A DNA stretch of 64,000 nucleotides from Mucilaginibacter sp. cycad4. GTDB lineage: Bacteria > Bacteroidota > Bacteroidia > Sphingobacteriales > Sphingobacteriaceae. The stretch's first letter is position 1. Each line of letters begins with the position of its first letter. The stretch spans positions 4,402,001 to 4,466,000 of the forward strand of contig NZ_CP139559.1 of assembly GCF_034263275.1 (NCBI RefSeq), written 5' to 3'. Shown in pieces: positions 1 to 9,310 of this stretch. The translations under genes were made by a program, and so were the position numbers. Under the pieces are notes generated by a model. It worked only from the letters and a program-made list of their open reading frames with translations, made no database searches and was not told where the DNA came from.

Positions 1-36
1 GGTCCCTAACTCTTTTGTATCTATAAACTCTTGCAT
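1..36 (-). CDS. 5' end of an unidentified gene, cut by the window edge
   Basis: An ATG on the minus strand at 34-36 opens a frame of 12 codons (MQEFIDTKELGT) that leaves the window. It lies about 85 bases downstream of the Crp/Fnr-type regulator on the same strand, so the two could be co-transcribed. Too little is visible to assign a family, and the start itself is only plausible. Confidence 0.35.
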   Translation of the reverse strand, partial: MQEFIDTKELGT

Positions 37-120
37 CGTTTTAAAAATTTAACAATGCAAAGCAACCGAAGAAGTGCGGGAGTATTTTTAATCTATATTA
101 AAAAGCGAAAACCGGATAAA

Positions 121-684
121 TTATTTTTTTGACCGGATAACGCTTAATGTTTGCTGGGTAATGCCAAGGTAGGACGCGATATGCCCGAGCGGCACTCTTA
201 ACAATATGTTAGGATAGTTATCTGTCAGATGTTTGTATCGCTGTTCTGCGGTCTGGAACTGTAATGAGAAAAGTTTGTCAGAAAATTGCTTCAGCGTTTC
301 AATAGCTACCATCAACATCAGGCTCTTGAATGCTTCTACCTGGTTAGATAAAGCATCAAATTCCTGAAAATAAATACTATAAACAGTAGTGTCTTCTAAA
401 ACTTCCCTGCCATACGGATCCGATTTGTTGAAATAAACGCTTTCCATAGACATGGTAAAACTGTTCTCGCTAAAGAAAAAATGAGTGATATCTTTCCCTT
501 CTTCATTTATATAAAACGACCGGATCAGGCCCTTTTCGATGAATTGAATTTTTTGAGATCGGTTATCTGGCTGCACCAGGTTAGTTCCTTTGGGAAAAAA
601 CTCCTTTTTGAAAGCGGAACTTATTGCAGTACTTTCTTCTGCACTAAGTTTTATTTTAGTATTGATATACTGTATAAGTTCCAT
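121..684 (-). CDS. Crp/Fnr-family transcriptional regulator
   Basis: A cyclic-nucleotide-binding-like sensor domain fills roughly residues 20-120 and a short winged helix-turn-helix ends the protein (GHIASYLGITQQTLSVIR). This is the usual compact form (about 190 residues) of the Bacteroidota Crp/Fnr regulators that often control a neighbouring redox or stress gene. I chose the ATG at 682-684 (MELIQYINTK) because a purine-rich GGAGAA precedes it; a start 21 bases upstream (MFIFFGE) is also open. No cysteines typical of an iron-sulfur FNR are seen, so a ligand cannot be named. The likely target is the gene starting at base 36 or a divergent promoter in the 705-918 gap; this is inference. Confidence 0.85.
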   Translation of the reverse strand: MELIQYINTKIKLSAEESTAISSAFKKEFFPKGTNLVQPDNRSQKIQFIEKGLIRSFYINEEGKDITHFFFSENSFTMSMESVYFNKSDPYGREVLEDTTVYSIYFQEFDALSNQVEAFKSLMLMVAIETLKQFSDKLFSLQFQTAEQRYKHLTDNYPNILLRVPLGHIASYLGITQQTLSVIRSKK

Positions 685-918
685 TTCTCCAAAAAATATA
701 AACAAAGCTAATCAATACAGAGGAGATTCTCCTACCGGAATCAAAATCATAAATCACAGATAGGTTCAGGTACAGATGATATTTGCGTTTTCTAATGCCG
801 TATCTGTTACTGGCTATCTAAAAATTTATTAGCTCTGATTGTGTCTTGTTTGTTTTAAACTTTGATGCAATAAAAAACTTTAAAAAGCACGTAATAACAG
901 CAAAGTTTTTCTTGTGTT

Positions 919-3093
919 TTATCGCATAACCTTTATCTCCGCCACCTGTCTTATATCTTTTGATGATGATGCAGCCAGGATTTTATAATCGCCGGGTTCA
1001 ACTATCCACTTATTTTGTTTTTCACTAAAATAAGCAAGATCGTTCACATTAATGCTTATCCTAATCGTAGCCGTTTTTGTGGGCGCTATCAGTACCTTTT
1101 TAAATGCCTTGAGTTCCTTTTCCGGCCTTGATACAGACGACTTTACTTTACTTACATATAGCTGAACAGTTTCTTTGCCTTGTATCTTCCCATCGTTTTT
1201 TACTTTAAACATAACATCTATTTTATCGCCGGTTTTGTACGTTTTTCTATCTGTTGAAATACCGCTGTATGTAAATCTGGTATATGATAAACCATAACCA
1301 AAACAATATAACGGATCTATCTTTTTGGTGTCATACCAGCGATAACCTACCAATATACCTTCCTTGTATTCAGTTGTGCGCTCTTTGCCCGGATAGGTAT
1401 TTAAAGCAAACGCAGGTGAGTCATGTAAAGTGGCCGGGAAGGTAAAAGGCAGCCTTCCGGAGGGGTTTATATCTCCAGCAAGCATGTCAGCCAGCGCATT
1501 ACCCGCTTCAGAGCCATTAAACCACGACCAAACTATAGCGTGGCATGATTTTTTGATTTCATTTAAATCATAAGGAGCTCCGGCCATTATAACGATGATG
1601 GTATTGGTATTAACAGCGGTTACCGCATTCACTAAAGCCTGTTCACCAAAAGGTAATTCAAGCGATTTACGGTCATGACCCTCGCTCTCATACTCGCGGT
1701 TTGACCCTATGCATAAAATGGCTACATCGGCTGTTTTAGCCAGGGCAACGGCATCGGCAATCAAAACCCGGTCTGGTTTGTCATAACCCGCGTTCTGCTC
1801 ATCGCTGTTACTCGCTTTATAATTGGCTTTATAGCCCTGTGCAAACCTGATATCGGCTGTTTTGCCAAATCTTGCCTTTATGCCTGCCAAAGCCGTAACC
1901 TCGTACCTGGCCTTTACCCCAGCGCCATATCCGCCTGAAGCAAAAGTACGTATGGCATTATCACCTATAACCGCAATACTTTTTATTTTATCTGTTTTCA
2001 GGGGTAGCAAGTTACCTTCGTTTTTTAGCAGGACTATAGATTCAGATGCAATATCATAAGCGGCTTTGCCATGTGCCTCCGTAGCTATCGACCCGGCAGG
2101 ATGGCCGGTACTCATGGAGGTATGGTACATAACCCATAATATGCGCCGCACTTTATCATCAATCATCTTTTCTGAAACCTTACCAGCCTTAACCGCTTCA
2201 AGCAAAGGTTTGGCAAAGTACCATTGGTCATATGGGCCGCTTGAACCCATCTCGATATCAAGCCCATTGTTCGCAGCCTCAGCGGTATGATGTGTTCCAC
2301 CCCAGTCAGACATGACGATTCCTTTAAAACCCCATTCCTTTTTTAGCACCTGATTAAGTAGAAAATCATTTTCAGAACACCAATAGCCATTTACCTTATT
2401 ATAGGCCGACATGATGGTGTAGGCGCTTCCCTTTTGCACTGCCGCCTTAAAAGCAGGCAAATAGATTTCCCGTAATGCCCGCTGATCTATCAATGCGTTG
2501 ATCTCGCCCCGGTCAATTTCCTGGTTATTTGCGGCAAAGTGTTTAATGCAAGCTGCCACATGCTGGCTTTGAATCCCTTTTACCGATTGAACCGCAAGTT
2601 GGGCATTCAGGAAGGGGTCCTCTGAATAATATTCATAAGTGCGACCACAAAGCGGCATTCTACAAATATTAAATGCAGGGGATAACATCACTATCTTTTT
2701 ACGAGCATTGGCTTCCTGGCCTAAAACAACACCATATTTATTGGCCATCTCCGGGTTCCAGGTGGCGGCTATTGCCGAGCCATTGGGTAAAAACGTAGCT
2801 GAGTCCGTTGTCCAGTTAGCCGAATTCCAGTCAAATCGTTTAATCTCCTCGCGTACACCTAACGGACCATCATCACTGGTTAGTTCGGGAATATTCAATC
2901 TTTTTACTCCTCCGGATGAAAACAGGGCATTGCCATGCAACATGGCAATCTTTTCTTCCAGTGCCATTTTTTTAATAACACCGCTAATTTTTGACTGTAG
3001 CAATAGTTCGCTTTTGTTTTGCGCCGAAACATTAGCAAACATTAAAACCACTATAGTAAAGGTTGTTGCGTATTTTATTTTTATATTTTTCAT
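919..3093 (-). CDS. Glycoside hydrolase family 3 beta-glucosidase, exported
   Basis: A 724-residue GH3 enzyme that would remove terminal beta-linked glucose or a related sugar from oligosaccharides, probably in the periplasm. A signal peptide covers about residues 1-24 (cleavage near VSAQ). The N-terminal barrel (about 35-330) carries the KHFAANNQE motif and the nucleophile loop MSDWGG, with Asp263 as predicted nucleophile. The alpha/beta sandwich (about 350-560) contains ESEGHDR near 469-475, where the acid/base Glu471 is expected. A fibronectin-III-like domain ends the protein. Length and domain order are normal for bglX-like enzymes. It is on the same strand as, and downstream of, the susC-susD pair, but a small gene and a strong terminator lie between them, so it is probably transcribed separately. 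Confidence 0.93.
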   Translation of the reverse strand: MKNIKIKYATTFTIVVLMFANVSAQNKSELLLQSKISGVIKKMALEEKIAMLHGNALFSSGGVKRLNIPELTSDDGPLGVREEIKRFDWNSANWTTDSATFLPNGSAIAATWNPEMANKYGVVLGQEANARKKIVMLSPAFNICRMPLCGRTYEYYSEDPFLNAQLAVQSVKGIQSQHVAACIKHFAANNQEIDRGEINALIDQRALREIYLPAFKAAVQKGSAYTIMSAYNKVNGYWCSENDFLLNQVLKKEWGFKGIVMSDWGGTHHTAEAANNGLDIEMGSSGPYDQWYFAKPLLEAVKAGKVSEKMIDDKVRRILWVMYHTSMSTGHPAGSIATEAHGKAAYDIASESIVLLKNEGNLLPLKTDKIKSIAVIGDNAIRTFASGGYGAGVKARYEVTALAGIKARFGKTADIRFAQGYKANYKASNSDEQNAGYDKPDRVLIADAVALAKTADVAILCIGSNREYESEGHDRKSLELPFGEQALVNAVTAVNTNTIIVIMAGAPYDLNEIKKSCHAIVWSWFNGSEAGNALADMLAGDINPSGRLPFTFPATLHDSPAFALNTYPGKERTTEYKEGILVGYRWYDTKKIDPLYCFGYGLSYTRFTYSGISTDRKTYKTGDKIDVMFKVKNDGKIQGKETVQLYVSKVKSSVSRPEKELKAFKKVLIAPTKTATIRISINVNDLAYFSEKQNKWIVEPGDYKILAASSSKDIRQVAEIKVMR

Positions 3094-3351
3094 TGATTGT
3101 TTGTTCTGGTCATTCAGTATTCAGCCCAGGCTATCACTTCTTGGGTGGCTATGATCAACGTCGAACTACGTTTTTGATCGGCGGAATTGCTGCAATAACC
3201 AATCTTCAAGTACGCCATCTTTTTCTGCTGTCTAATTGAATAAATTCTCCAATTTTATAAAATGGAATAAATAAAATTTGCTAACATTTTATTTGTTGCA
3301 CTGGACATTAGTACTGATGGATTTTGTTAATTCGGTATAATAATTATTGCA

Positions 3352-3663
3352 TCAATTAGTTTCCTGGTTTGCCTGATTTTTGATAACGCTGATTAACTCC
3401 CGCAATAACCCCGTATTTTCATCTAGAATAGTTAGAATGACTTCCATCTTTTCATTTAGTTTTTCCAATTCGGTATTGTTATTCCAAATCCATGATGTGT
3501 TAGTCTGAATTAATTCTATTTCAGATCTTAACTCTTCAAATTGTGATTTTTCAATTAATTTATTTCTTTTAAAGTAGCTTATTAACTGTTTCATGCCATC
3601 CTTATTTGTATAGTAGTTCCAATGCATTCTAAAATCTATAAACATCTTTTGATTTACGACCAT
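3352..3663 (-). CDS. Small hypothetical protein with coiled-coil tendency
   Basis: A 103-residue ORF that I do not recognise. The N-terminal third is basic and aromatic (FRMHWNYYTNKDGMKQLISYF). Residues about 45-100 form a charged leucine/isoleucine heptad-like stretch (ELEKLNEKMEVILTILDE), suggesting a helical or coiled-coil fold. There is no signal peptide or membrane segment. It sits between the susD terminator and the GH3 gene on the same strand. Codon use is AT-rich compared with both neighbours. An alternative start lies at the internal Met of MFIDF. It could be a real small protein or a remnant. Confidence 0.5.
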   Translation of the reverse strand: MVVNQKMFIDFRMHWNYYTNKDGMKQLISYFKRNKLIEKSQFEELRSEIELIQTNTSWIWNNNTELEKLNEKMEVILTILDENTGLLRELISVIKNQANQETN

Positions 3664-3856
3664 TATACTGATGAATCAAATCCTTATAAACAGGAAGCCT
3701 GAAGAATTATTAGCGTAACACAATTAAAACTTCAATTATGCAGCTCATCACTTTTGAAGGCTGCGAATTGCATAATTTATACCTGCTGCGTAGTAGCCAT
3801 TAATAGGCAGTTATACTTTCGACCTGTCTTTTATACCAAAGTTTTGAGCGTTTTGT

Positions 3857-3891
3857 AAAAAAGAGCCCGCTTCATGCGACGCAGCTCTTTT
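3857..3891 (-). terminator. Intrinsic terminator after susD
   Basis: The arms AAAAGAGC (3859-3866) and GCTCTTTT (3884-3891) are perfectly complementary. On the minus strand the hairpin is followed by a run of six T. It lies 18 bases past the susD stop, so it should end the susC-susD transcript before the small gene and GH3. Confidence 0.75.
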
Positions 3892-3908
3892 CAACAAAAA
3901 TCGATTGT

Positions 3909-5516
3909 TTAATTCCAATCCCCGGAAATATCCTTAGCTACTGAAGAATTGGAATTCTTCTCAGCTAAAGGTATTGGAAATAGTAAATTTTTATCTTGAA
4001 ACGGCTGTGTGCCATCTTCTATTTTTCGTTCAGCGTTAATCGTTTGTTTAGCAATCCCCCAGCGTATCAGATCAAAATAACGGCTTTGCTCACCGGTTAG
4101 TTCTAATTGCCTTTCACGCATTAATATGGTCATAGCATCTGCCTGACCACCCAGTGAGGCATAAGCCGGAGCCTTAACACTTGGCCTATTGCGAACCTGG
4201 TTAATCAAAGCCAACGGCTGCGCACCGGTATTGCCTTGTTGAATATAGGCCTCGGCCAGCATCAGTAAAACATCAGCATAACGGATTACCTGGCCGTTTA
4301 TACCACTTGCCGGTCCACCAAATGACGCTTGTTTGTTATAATATTCATATTTAAGCCAGGCGTACCCTTTTGTAGCAAAGGGATAATCTACTGCGCCCCC
4401 TGGGGTACATTGCTGGCAATATTTTGTTTGTCCGCCACTTGCGGCATTGCCATAAAAGGTGAAAGCTGCGCGGGGGTCTACGTAATTCACAGATGGGTTT
4501 TGTGGGTTAGGGTAGGTGAAAGCCTTAACAGCTGTTGTAGTTACAAGTACATTGTTCCAATCATTAAAACCATATTCCTGCGCGCGGCCAGAATGGGTGG
4601 CTTTTCCACCCCAGGTTTCCTGACCGCCAAAAAGGTAGTATTGATTGCCTATACCCCAATCTGTCCATTGCTGGTTCATCACCTGAAAAATGGTTTCAGG
4701 ATTCAAAGCAGGGTCATCTTGCCGCGGATCATCAAAAAGATCATTATAATTCGTTGCCAGTGTATAACTGAAAGGAGCCTGTGTTAATTTAGTAAGTTCG
4801 GCTTGTGCTGACGCCCATTTTTTCTCGTACAAATAGGATTTACCCAAAAGCGCTACTACTGCACCTTGCGTAGTACGGCCATAATCGTCAGCAGACTTGT
4901 ATGAAACAGGAAGGCCTGCTTCAGCATCTTTCAAATCCTGTTCAATAAATGCCCATATGTCGGCAAGGGGTGATCTTCCAAGGTTAATCTCGGCAGCGGT
5001 TGGCTGCTGTATAAACTTGGTACGCAAAGGCACCCTCCCGTACAAATTAACCAGTTGAAAATAGGCATAAGCACGCAAAAATTTAACTTCGGCAATGTAT
5101 TGTGTTTGGTGCCCTGTCTCTGTAGCATCAGCTGGCTTCCATGAGGTCTGGGCACGATCAATAACAACGTTAGCACGCGCTATTATCTGATATAATGCTG
5201 CCCAGGTTTGTCCCATTTGGCTTTGATCGGAACCAAAATTATACTGGGCCAATTGCAGAAGGTCCCCTACCAGGGGCTGATTGTTTTTGGCATCATAACC
5301 CAACAAATCAAAAGTATAATACCATTCTCGTGCCCACAAACCCGTATGCAACAAACCGGCGTAAGTGGCCACAACAGCCTGGTTTATGGCAGCATCTGTG
5401 GTAAAATAAGTATCATAAGTATAAGCGTTCTTATTAACCAAATCCAAATTCTTCTTACACCCTACCGAGAGAATTAAAAATCCTCCCGCCATAAGAAATT
5501 TTATATGTTTTTTCAT
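3909..5516 (-). CDS. SusD/RagB-family outer-membrane lipoprotein
   Basis: A 535-residue glycan-binding lipoprotein that would cap the neighbouring SusC transporter on the cell surface. A lipoprotein signal ends in LSVGC with Cys20 as lipidated residue. The helical TPR-like scaffold with the YAYFQLVNLYGRVPL segment, the ADVLLMLAEAY motif and the C-terminal RERQLELTGEQSRYFDLIRWG block are hallmarks of the SusD/RagB family. It starts 23 bases after the susC stop, which is the usual operon order, and a terminator follows it. The sugar specificity cannot be read from sequence; the downstream GH3 enzyme hints at a beta-glucoside. Confidence 0.97.
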   Translation of the reverse strand: MKKHIKFLMAGGFLILSVGCKKNLDLVNKNAYTYDTYFTTDAAINQAVVATYAGLLHTGLWAREWYYTFDLLGYDAKNNQPLVGDLLQLAQYNFGSDQSQMGQTWAALYQIIARANVVIDRAQTSWKPADATETGHQTQYIAEVKFLRAYAYFQLVNLYGRVPLRTKFIQQPTAAEINLGRSPLADIWAFIEQDLKDAEAGLPVSYKSADDYGRTTQGAVVALLGKSYLYEKKWASAQAELTKLTQAPFSYTLATNYNDLFDDPRQDDPALNPETIFQVMNQQWTDWGIGNQYYLFGGQETWGGKATHSGRAQEYGFNDWNNVLVTTTAVKAFTYPNPQNPSVNYVDPRAAFTFYGNAASGGQTKYCQQCTPGGAVDYPFATKGYAWLKYEYYNKQASFGGPASGINGQVIRYADVLLMLAEAYIQQGNTGAQPLALINQVRNRPSVKAPAYASLGGQADAMTILMRERQLELTGEQSRYFDLIRWGIAKQTINAERKIEDGTQPFQDKNLLFPIPLAEKNSNSSVAKDISGDWN

Positions 5517-5539
5517 AATTGTATTTTTATAAATATTAC

Positions 5540-8500
5540 TTAAAATCCTGCCTGTATTCCGAATAAGAATGTGCGCGCCTGCGGAATCTGGCCTGTATCA
5601 ATGCCGCGGCTAAAAATAGTGTCGTTCGCGTTGTTATCACCACTGACGGTGCTTATCTCGGGATCATACCCTTTATAACCAGTTATGGTAAATAAATTTT
5701 GCGCAGCAATATATACGCGCAGTTTACTTAACACATTACCCGAAAACGATTTTAAAGCAGTTTTTGTAAAAGTGTAGCCCAGAGTTACATTACGGGCACG
5801 TAAATAAGCGCCATTGTCGATAAAGAAATCTGACGGCCTTACATTGCCAGTTCCGGTTGCGTTCTGCCCTGCTCTTGGCAGCTTAGCATTGTCACCCGAT
5901 TTTTCCCACCTGTTTAATATCTCGGTTGAGGCATTATGCCCTGTCGCTGCGAAATCCAAAGTAGAAGCCCTCAGATCATTTCCAATCTGCACGCCCTGCA
6001 CACCTGATAATACTACGTTAAGGTCGAAATTATGGTAGGTAGCACCCATGTTAATGCCATACGTAAACTTTGGAATTGCGCTCCCTAAAACCTGCTGGTC
6101 TTTTGAGTCAACAATGCCGTCGCCGTTCAGGTCCTTAAATATAAAGTCGCCGGGGAGTAATCCGGATTGGTAAACCTTAGTCGGATCGCCGGTTTTTTGC
6201 TGGGCCTTTTGATTTAATGCATCAATTTCAGCCTGGGTGCTGGCTACATGATCCTCCCTATAACCATAATATGACCCGATAGCAATACCCGGCATAGTCA
6301 TTGTCTGAACGCTGGTAGTTCCTCCAATTATTGTAGTTGGCGACTGGGGATCTAACGCCAATGTTTTATTATTGTTAAAAGCGCCGTTAATGCTTATGTT
6401 ATAGCTAAAATCCCTTTTTACCTCAGAACGGTAACCTAACTGAAATTCAAACCCTTTGTTTTGTGCCTTAGCCGCGTTAACAGTCTCATTACTGTTGCTG
6501 GTATTTAAGCCCACCCCTAAACTTGGCGGTACAGGTATATTTACTAACAACCCACTGCTTTTTCTATTATAGTAATCGGCGGTAAAAGTTATCTTGTTGT
6601 TTAGAAATACCAGATCAATACCGGCATCGGTTTGATCGGTTGCTTCCCAATGCAATTTCGGGTTGGCAATCGTGATAGCCGTTGTTCCATTAACAAATTT
6701 CTCCGTCTGGCCAAAAGAATATACCAGGTTTCCCACAGGCGATCCGTTGAATGTTAATACATCGGTTCTGCCAAGATCGATCCGGTTGTTACCTGTACGC
6801 CCCCATCCTACACGAAGTTTACCATCGCTGACAAATGGAAATGCTGTTTTTACGAAATTTTCCTGACTGAATCGCCATGCAAAACCCCCGCTCGGGAAAT
6901 TGCCGTAACGGACTGCCGGGAGAAAGTTCGAAGATCCATCACGCCTTACGCTGGCCGAAAGAATATACTTATCGTCATAAGAATAAATTAAACGTCCATA
7001 ATAAGATTGCTGGACGCCAAATTGAGTGGCATAACCCGATGACCTGCCTGTTACGGTCACGGTTGGAGCTACACCAATATCCTTTACCGCATCGGTCAGC
7101 ATACCTGTACCTGTTAAACTGGCAGAGCTACTGGTGCCTGCATCAATGTAACTGGTGCCTGCAGTTAGCGAAATATCGTGTTTACCAAAGGTATGGTTAT
7201 AGGACAAATAGTTCTCAATAATGTAATAGGAAGAACTGCCGTACGCATGGCCAGCCTGGCGGTCGAAAGCCAATTTATTGGCAGTTACGAAAGGTACCTG
7301 ATAAGAATCGCTTCCATTGCTGTCATATGTTGCTGATGCCTGCGAACGAAAAGTTAAACCATCTATAATTCTCACCTCGGCAAATATTTGTGGATATAAT
7401 ACCATGTCCTGGCTGCTTTGGGTTTTTAGGCCCAGGTCTGCCAATGGATTTATAGCATTACTGTTATCATCATTATTGGTGAGGATGGAGTAACCGCCCG
7501 TAATTGAGGAATCATAAATGGGTTGATAAGGTGCGTATTGAAGCGCGTTACCTATCCCCGCTGTCTGACCCCGCGTTTTGGTATATCTCAAATTTAAGGT
7601 TTGTCCGAAATGAAAGCGGCCTAACTTTTCGTCAAGCGAGAACCTGTTATTAAACCTTTTAAAGATATAATCCTTAATCGTGGCTTGCTGGGTTACATAT
7701 CCAGCCGACATATTATAGGTAACCTTGTCACCTCCGCCGGTTACGCTTACGTCATTTTGAGTCGATAAAGCTGTTTTAAAAATTTCATTTTGCCAGTCGT
7801 TCCTGTCAACCAAAACAAACGGTGTGTTAAGTTTTTCCGGTATGGGAACATTGTTGGTAACGGCAACATCTTTAATCAGCTTTACATAATCAGCTGCTTT
7901 TAACAGATCGAGTTTTTTGGGTATTGTTGAAAAACCTACCTGTGATGTAAATGATATTTGAGTGGGACCGGCTTTACCTTTTTTTGTTGTAATTATCACA
8001 ACGCCGTTAGCGCCCGAAGCACCATATATTGCTGTTGATGCAGCATCTTTCAGTATGGTAATATTCTCAATGTCCTGTGGGCTAATCGTATTAAACAAGC
8101 CGGCATCACCTTGTATGCCATCAATAACATATAAGGGGCTAACATTAGTAAAAGAACCTGTACCACGTATAATAATTTGCGCGTCTGAACCTGGCGAACC
8201 ATTCGCAGTAACTACCTGAACCCCTGGCGCCTTACCTATTAATAATTGTGCAGGGCTTGTTGCTGTATTGGCGCCCGCATCTTTTGCTGCCACCACATCG
8301 ACAGCGCTTACCAGGTTTTTTCTGCGGGCAGTACCATAACCTATTACTACAACCTCGTTCAGGCTGTTAGATGACGGAGACAATACAACATCAAGTTTAC
8401 CAGACGAAGGAGCAGCTATTTCCTTTTGATCATAACCAACAAAGGAGAAAATTAATGTGCTTCCAGAGGCGGCGCTTATGGAATAGAGCCCGTTAGTGTC

Positions 8501-8686
8501 TGTGCCTACCGCGTTCGAAGTCCCTTTTATTTTAACAGTTACGCCGGCTAAAGGAGTGCCATTGTCCTTACCCGACACCTTGCCCGTAATTTTTCCTGTT
8601 TGGGAAAAGCCGGGCAAACTTATCATTATGGCTGATAAGGTCATCCAGATAAAAATCGGGAATTTTGTTAGTAGTTTTCTTTTCAT
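5540..8686 (-). CDS. SusC/RagA-family TonB-linked outer-membrane transporter
   Basis: A 1048-residue TonB-dependent importer. After a signal peptide (about 1-28) comes a carboxypeptidase-D-regulatory-like domain (GKITGKVSGKDNGTPLAGV, about 30-115), then the TonB-box-like NEVVVIGYGT that marks SusC proteins, a plug domain (about 120-235, with the YVIDGIQGD signature) and a long beta-barrel ending in an aromatic Phe (LFGIQAGF), as expected for BAM insertion. There is no N-terminal STN domain, so it is unlikely to be wired to an anti-sigma factor. It is first in an operon with susD. No recognisable dedicated regulator sits beside it. Confidence 0.97.
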   Translation of the reverse strand: MKRKLLTKFPIFIWMTLSAIMISLPGFSQTGKITGKVSGKDNGTPLAGVTVKIKGTSNAVGTDTNGLYSISAASGSTLIFSFVGYDQKEIAAPSSGKLDVVLSPSSNSLNEVVVIGYGTARRKNLVSAVDVVAAKDAGANTATSPAQLLIGKAPGVQVVTANGSPGSDAQIIIRGTGSFTNVSPLYVIDGIQGDAGLFNTISPQDIENITILKDAASTAIYGASGANGVVIITTKKGKAGPTQISFTSQVGFSTIPKKLDLLKAADYVKLIKDVAVTNNVPIPEKLNTPFVLVDRNDWQNEIFKTALSTQNDVSVTGGGDKVTYNMSAGYVTQQATIKDYIFKRFNNRFSLDEKLGRFHFGQTLNLRYTKTRGQTAGIGNALQYAPYQPIYDSSITGGYSILTNNDDNSNAINPLADLGLKTQSSQDMVLYPQIFAEVRIIDGLTFRSQASATYDSNGSDSYQVPFVTANKLAFDRQAGHAYGSSSYYIIENYLSYNHTFGKHDISLTAGTSYIDAGTSSSASLTGTGMLTDAVKDIGVAPTVTVTGRSSGYATQFGVQQSYYGRLIYSYDDKYILSASVRRDGSSNFLPAVRYGNFPSGGFAWRFSQENFVKTAFPFVSDGKLRVGWGRTGNNRIDLGRTDVLTFNGSPVGNLVYSFGQTEKFVNGTTAITIANPKLHWEATDQTDAGIDLVFLNNKITFTADYYNRKSSGLLVNIPVPPSLGVGLNTSNSNETVNAAKAQNKGFEFQLGYRSEVKRDFSYNISINGAFNNNKTLALDPQSPTTIIGGTTSVQTMTMPGIAIGSYYGYREDHVASTQAEIDALNQKAQQKTGDPTKVYQSGLLPGDFIFKDLNGDGIVDSKDQQVLGSAIPKFTYGINMGATYHNFDLNVVLSGVQGVQIGNDLRASTLDFAATGHNASTEILNRWEKSGDNAKLPRAGQNATGTGNVRPSDFFIDNGAYLRARNVTLGYTFTKTALKSFSGNVLSKLRVYIAAQNLFTITGYKGYDPEISTVSGDNNANDTIFSRGIDTGQIPQARTFLFGIQAGF

Positions 8687-9310
8687 GAATTTAAAAATTT
8701 AAGTGGAATAATTGGCAATTATTAAGGTTTAAGAATAGCTAACTATAGAGTAACCCGGAGCCAAAACGTAATTATATTTATAAGTAGGGATGTGATCTTG
8801 ATACTCTTCGCGTCTTTCCTGGGACATCCGTGCGGTTTTTAGTATAAAGAAATTCTTTAACAATTTTGACATAGCAATCGATTGTGAGATTTTAATACCA
8901 AAAAACTTATCATAGTCCGTTAGTGAATTTTTTAACATATCATGAAAAACTTAAACAGAGACTATGTTGCCTACGAAGTCAAAAAAAATGTTGGTTCAAT
9001 TGATAATTGGTGGAACATTCTTCAAAATCAGTATTTCAAACATGCCGCGTTGAAACTATATTCCGGGGTTAAAATTATGGCAACTTAAAAAATAGAAGGG
9101 GGCTGAGATGAATAAAAATATAGACCAAATGTACAAGACAATGCGATACCCTATAAATAAGGAGGTTACACAACAAATCATTAACCAAACCGCTCCAAAT
9201 AGTTTGTTGATAATGTGGGGAGATTGAAGAAAATCCATCTATGACTGCTAATTAACCATTGCTAGCGGTCTAATGGTTGGCTACATTTCATCAAGCTCTA
9301 ATGAACAAAA
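8687..9310. other. Gene-poor stretch at the left edge of the mobilizable element
   Basis: These 624 bases separate the susC promoter side from the mobilization genes and probably contain the left end of the integrated element. Only weak short frames occur: minus 8729-8938 (69 codons), plus 8942-9088 (48 codons, MKNLNRDYVAYEVKKNVG...) and minus 9056-9238 (60 codons with two hydrophobic stretches). None has a recognisable domain, and the last two overlap, so at most one is real. I searched by eye for a copy of the tRNA-Asn 3' end or recombinase tail here and found none, so the left junction is not placed. Confidence 0.4.

Noticed and set aside
4329..4787. Long plus-strand frames inside susD
   Set aside because: They are shadows of the SusD coding frame, with unnatural composition and no start context.
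8942..9088. A 48-codon plus-strand ORF (MKNLNRDYVAYEV...)
   Set aside because: Composition is protein-like, but there is no domain, no coupling and an overlapping minus-strand frame; too weak to call.
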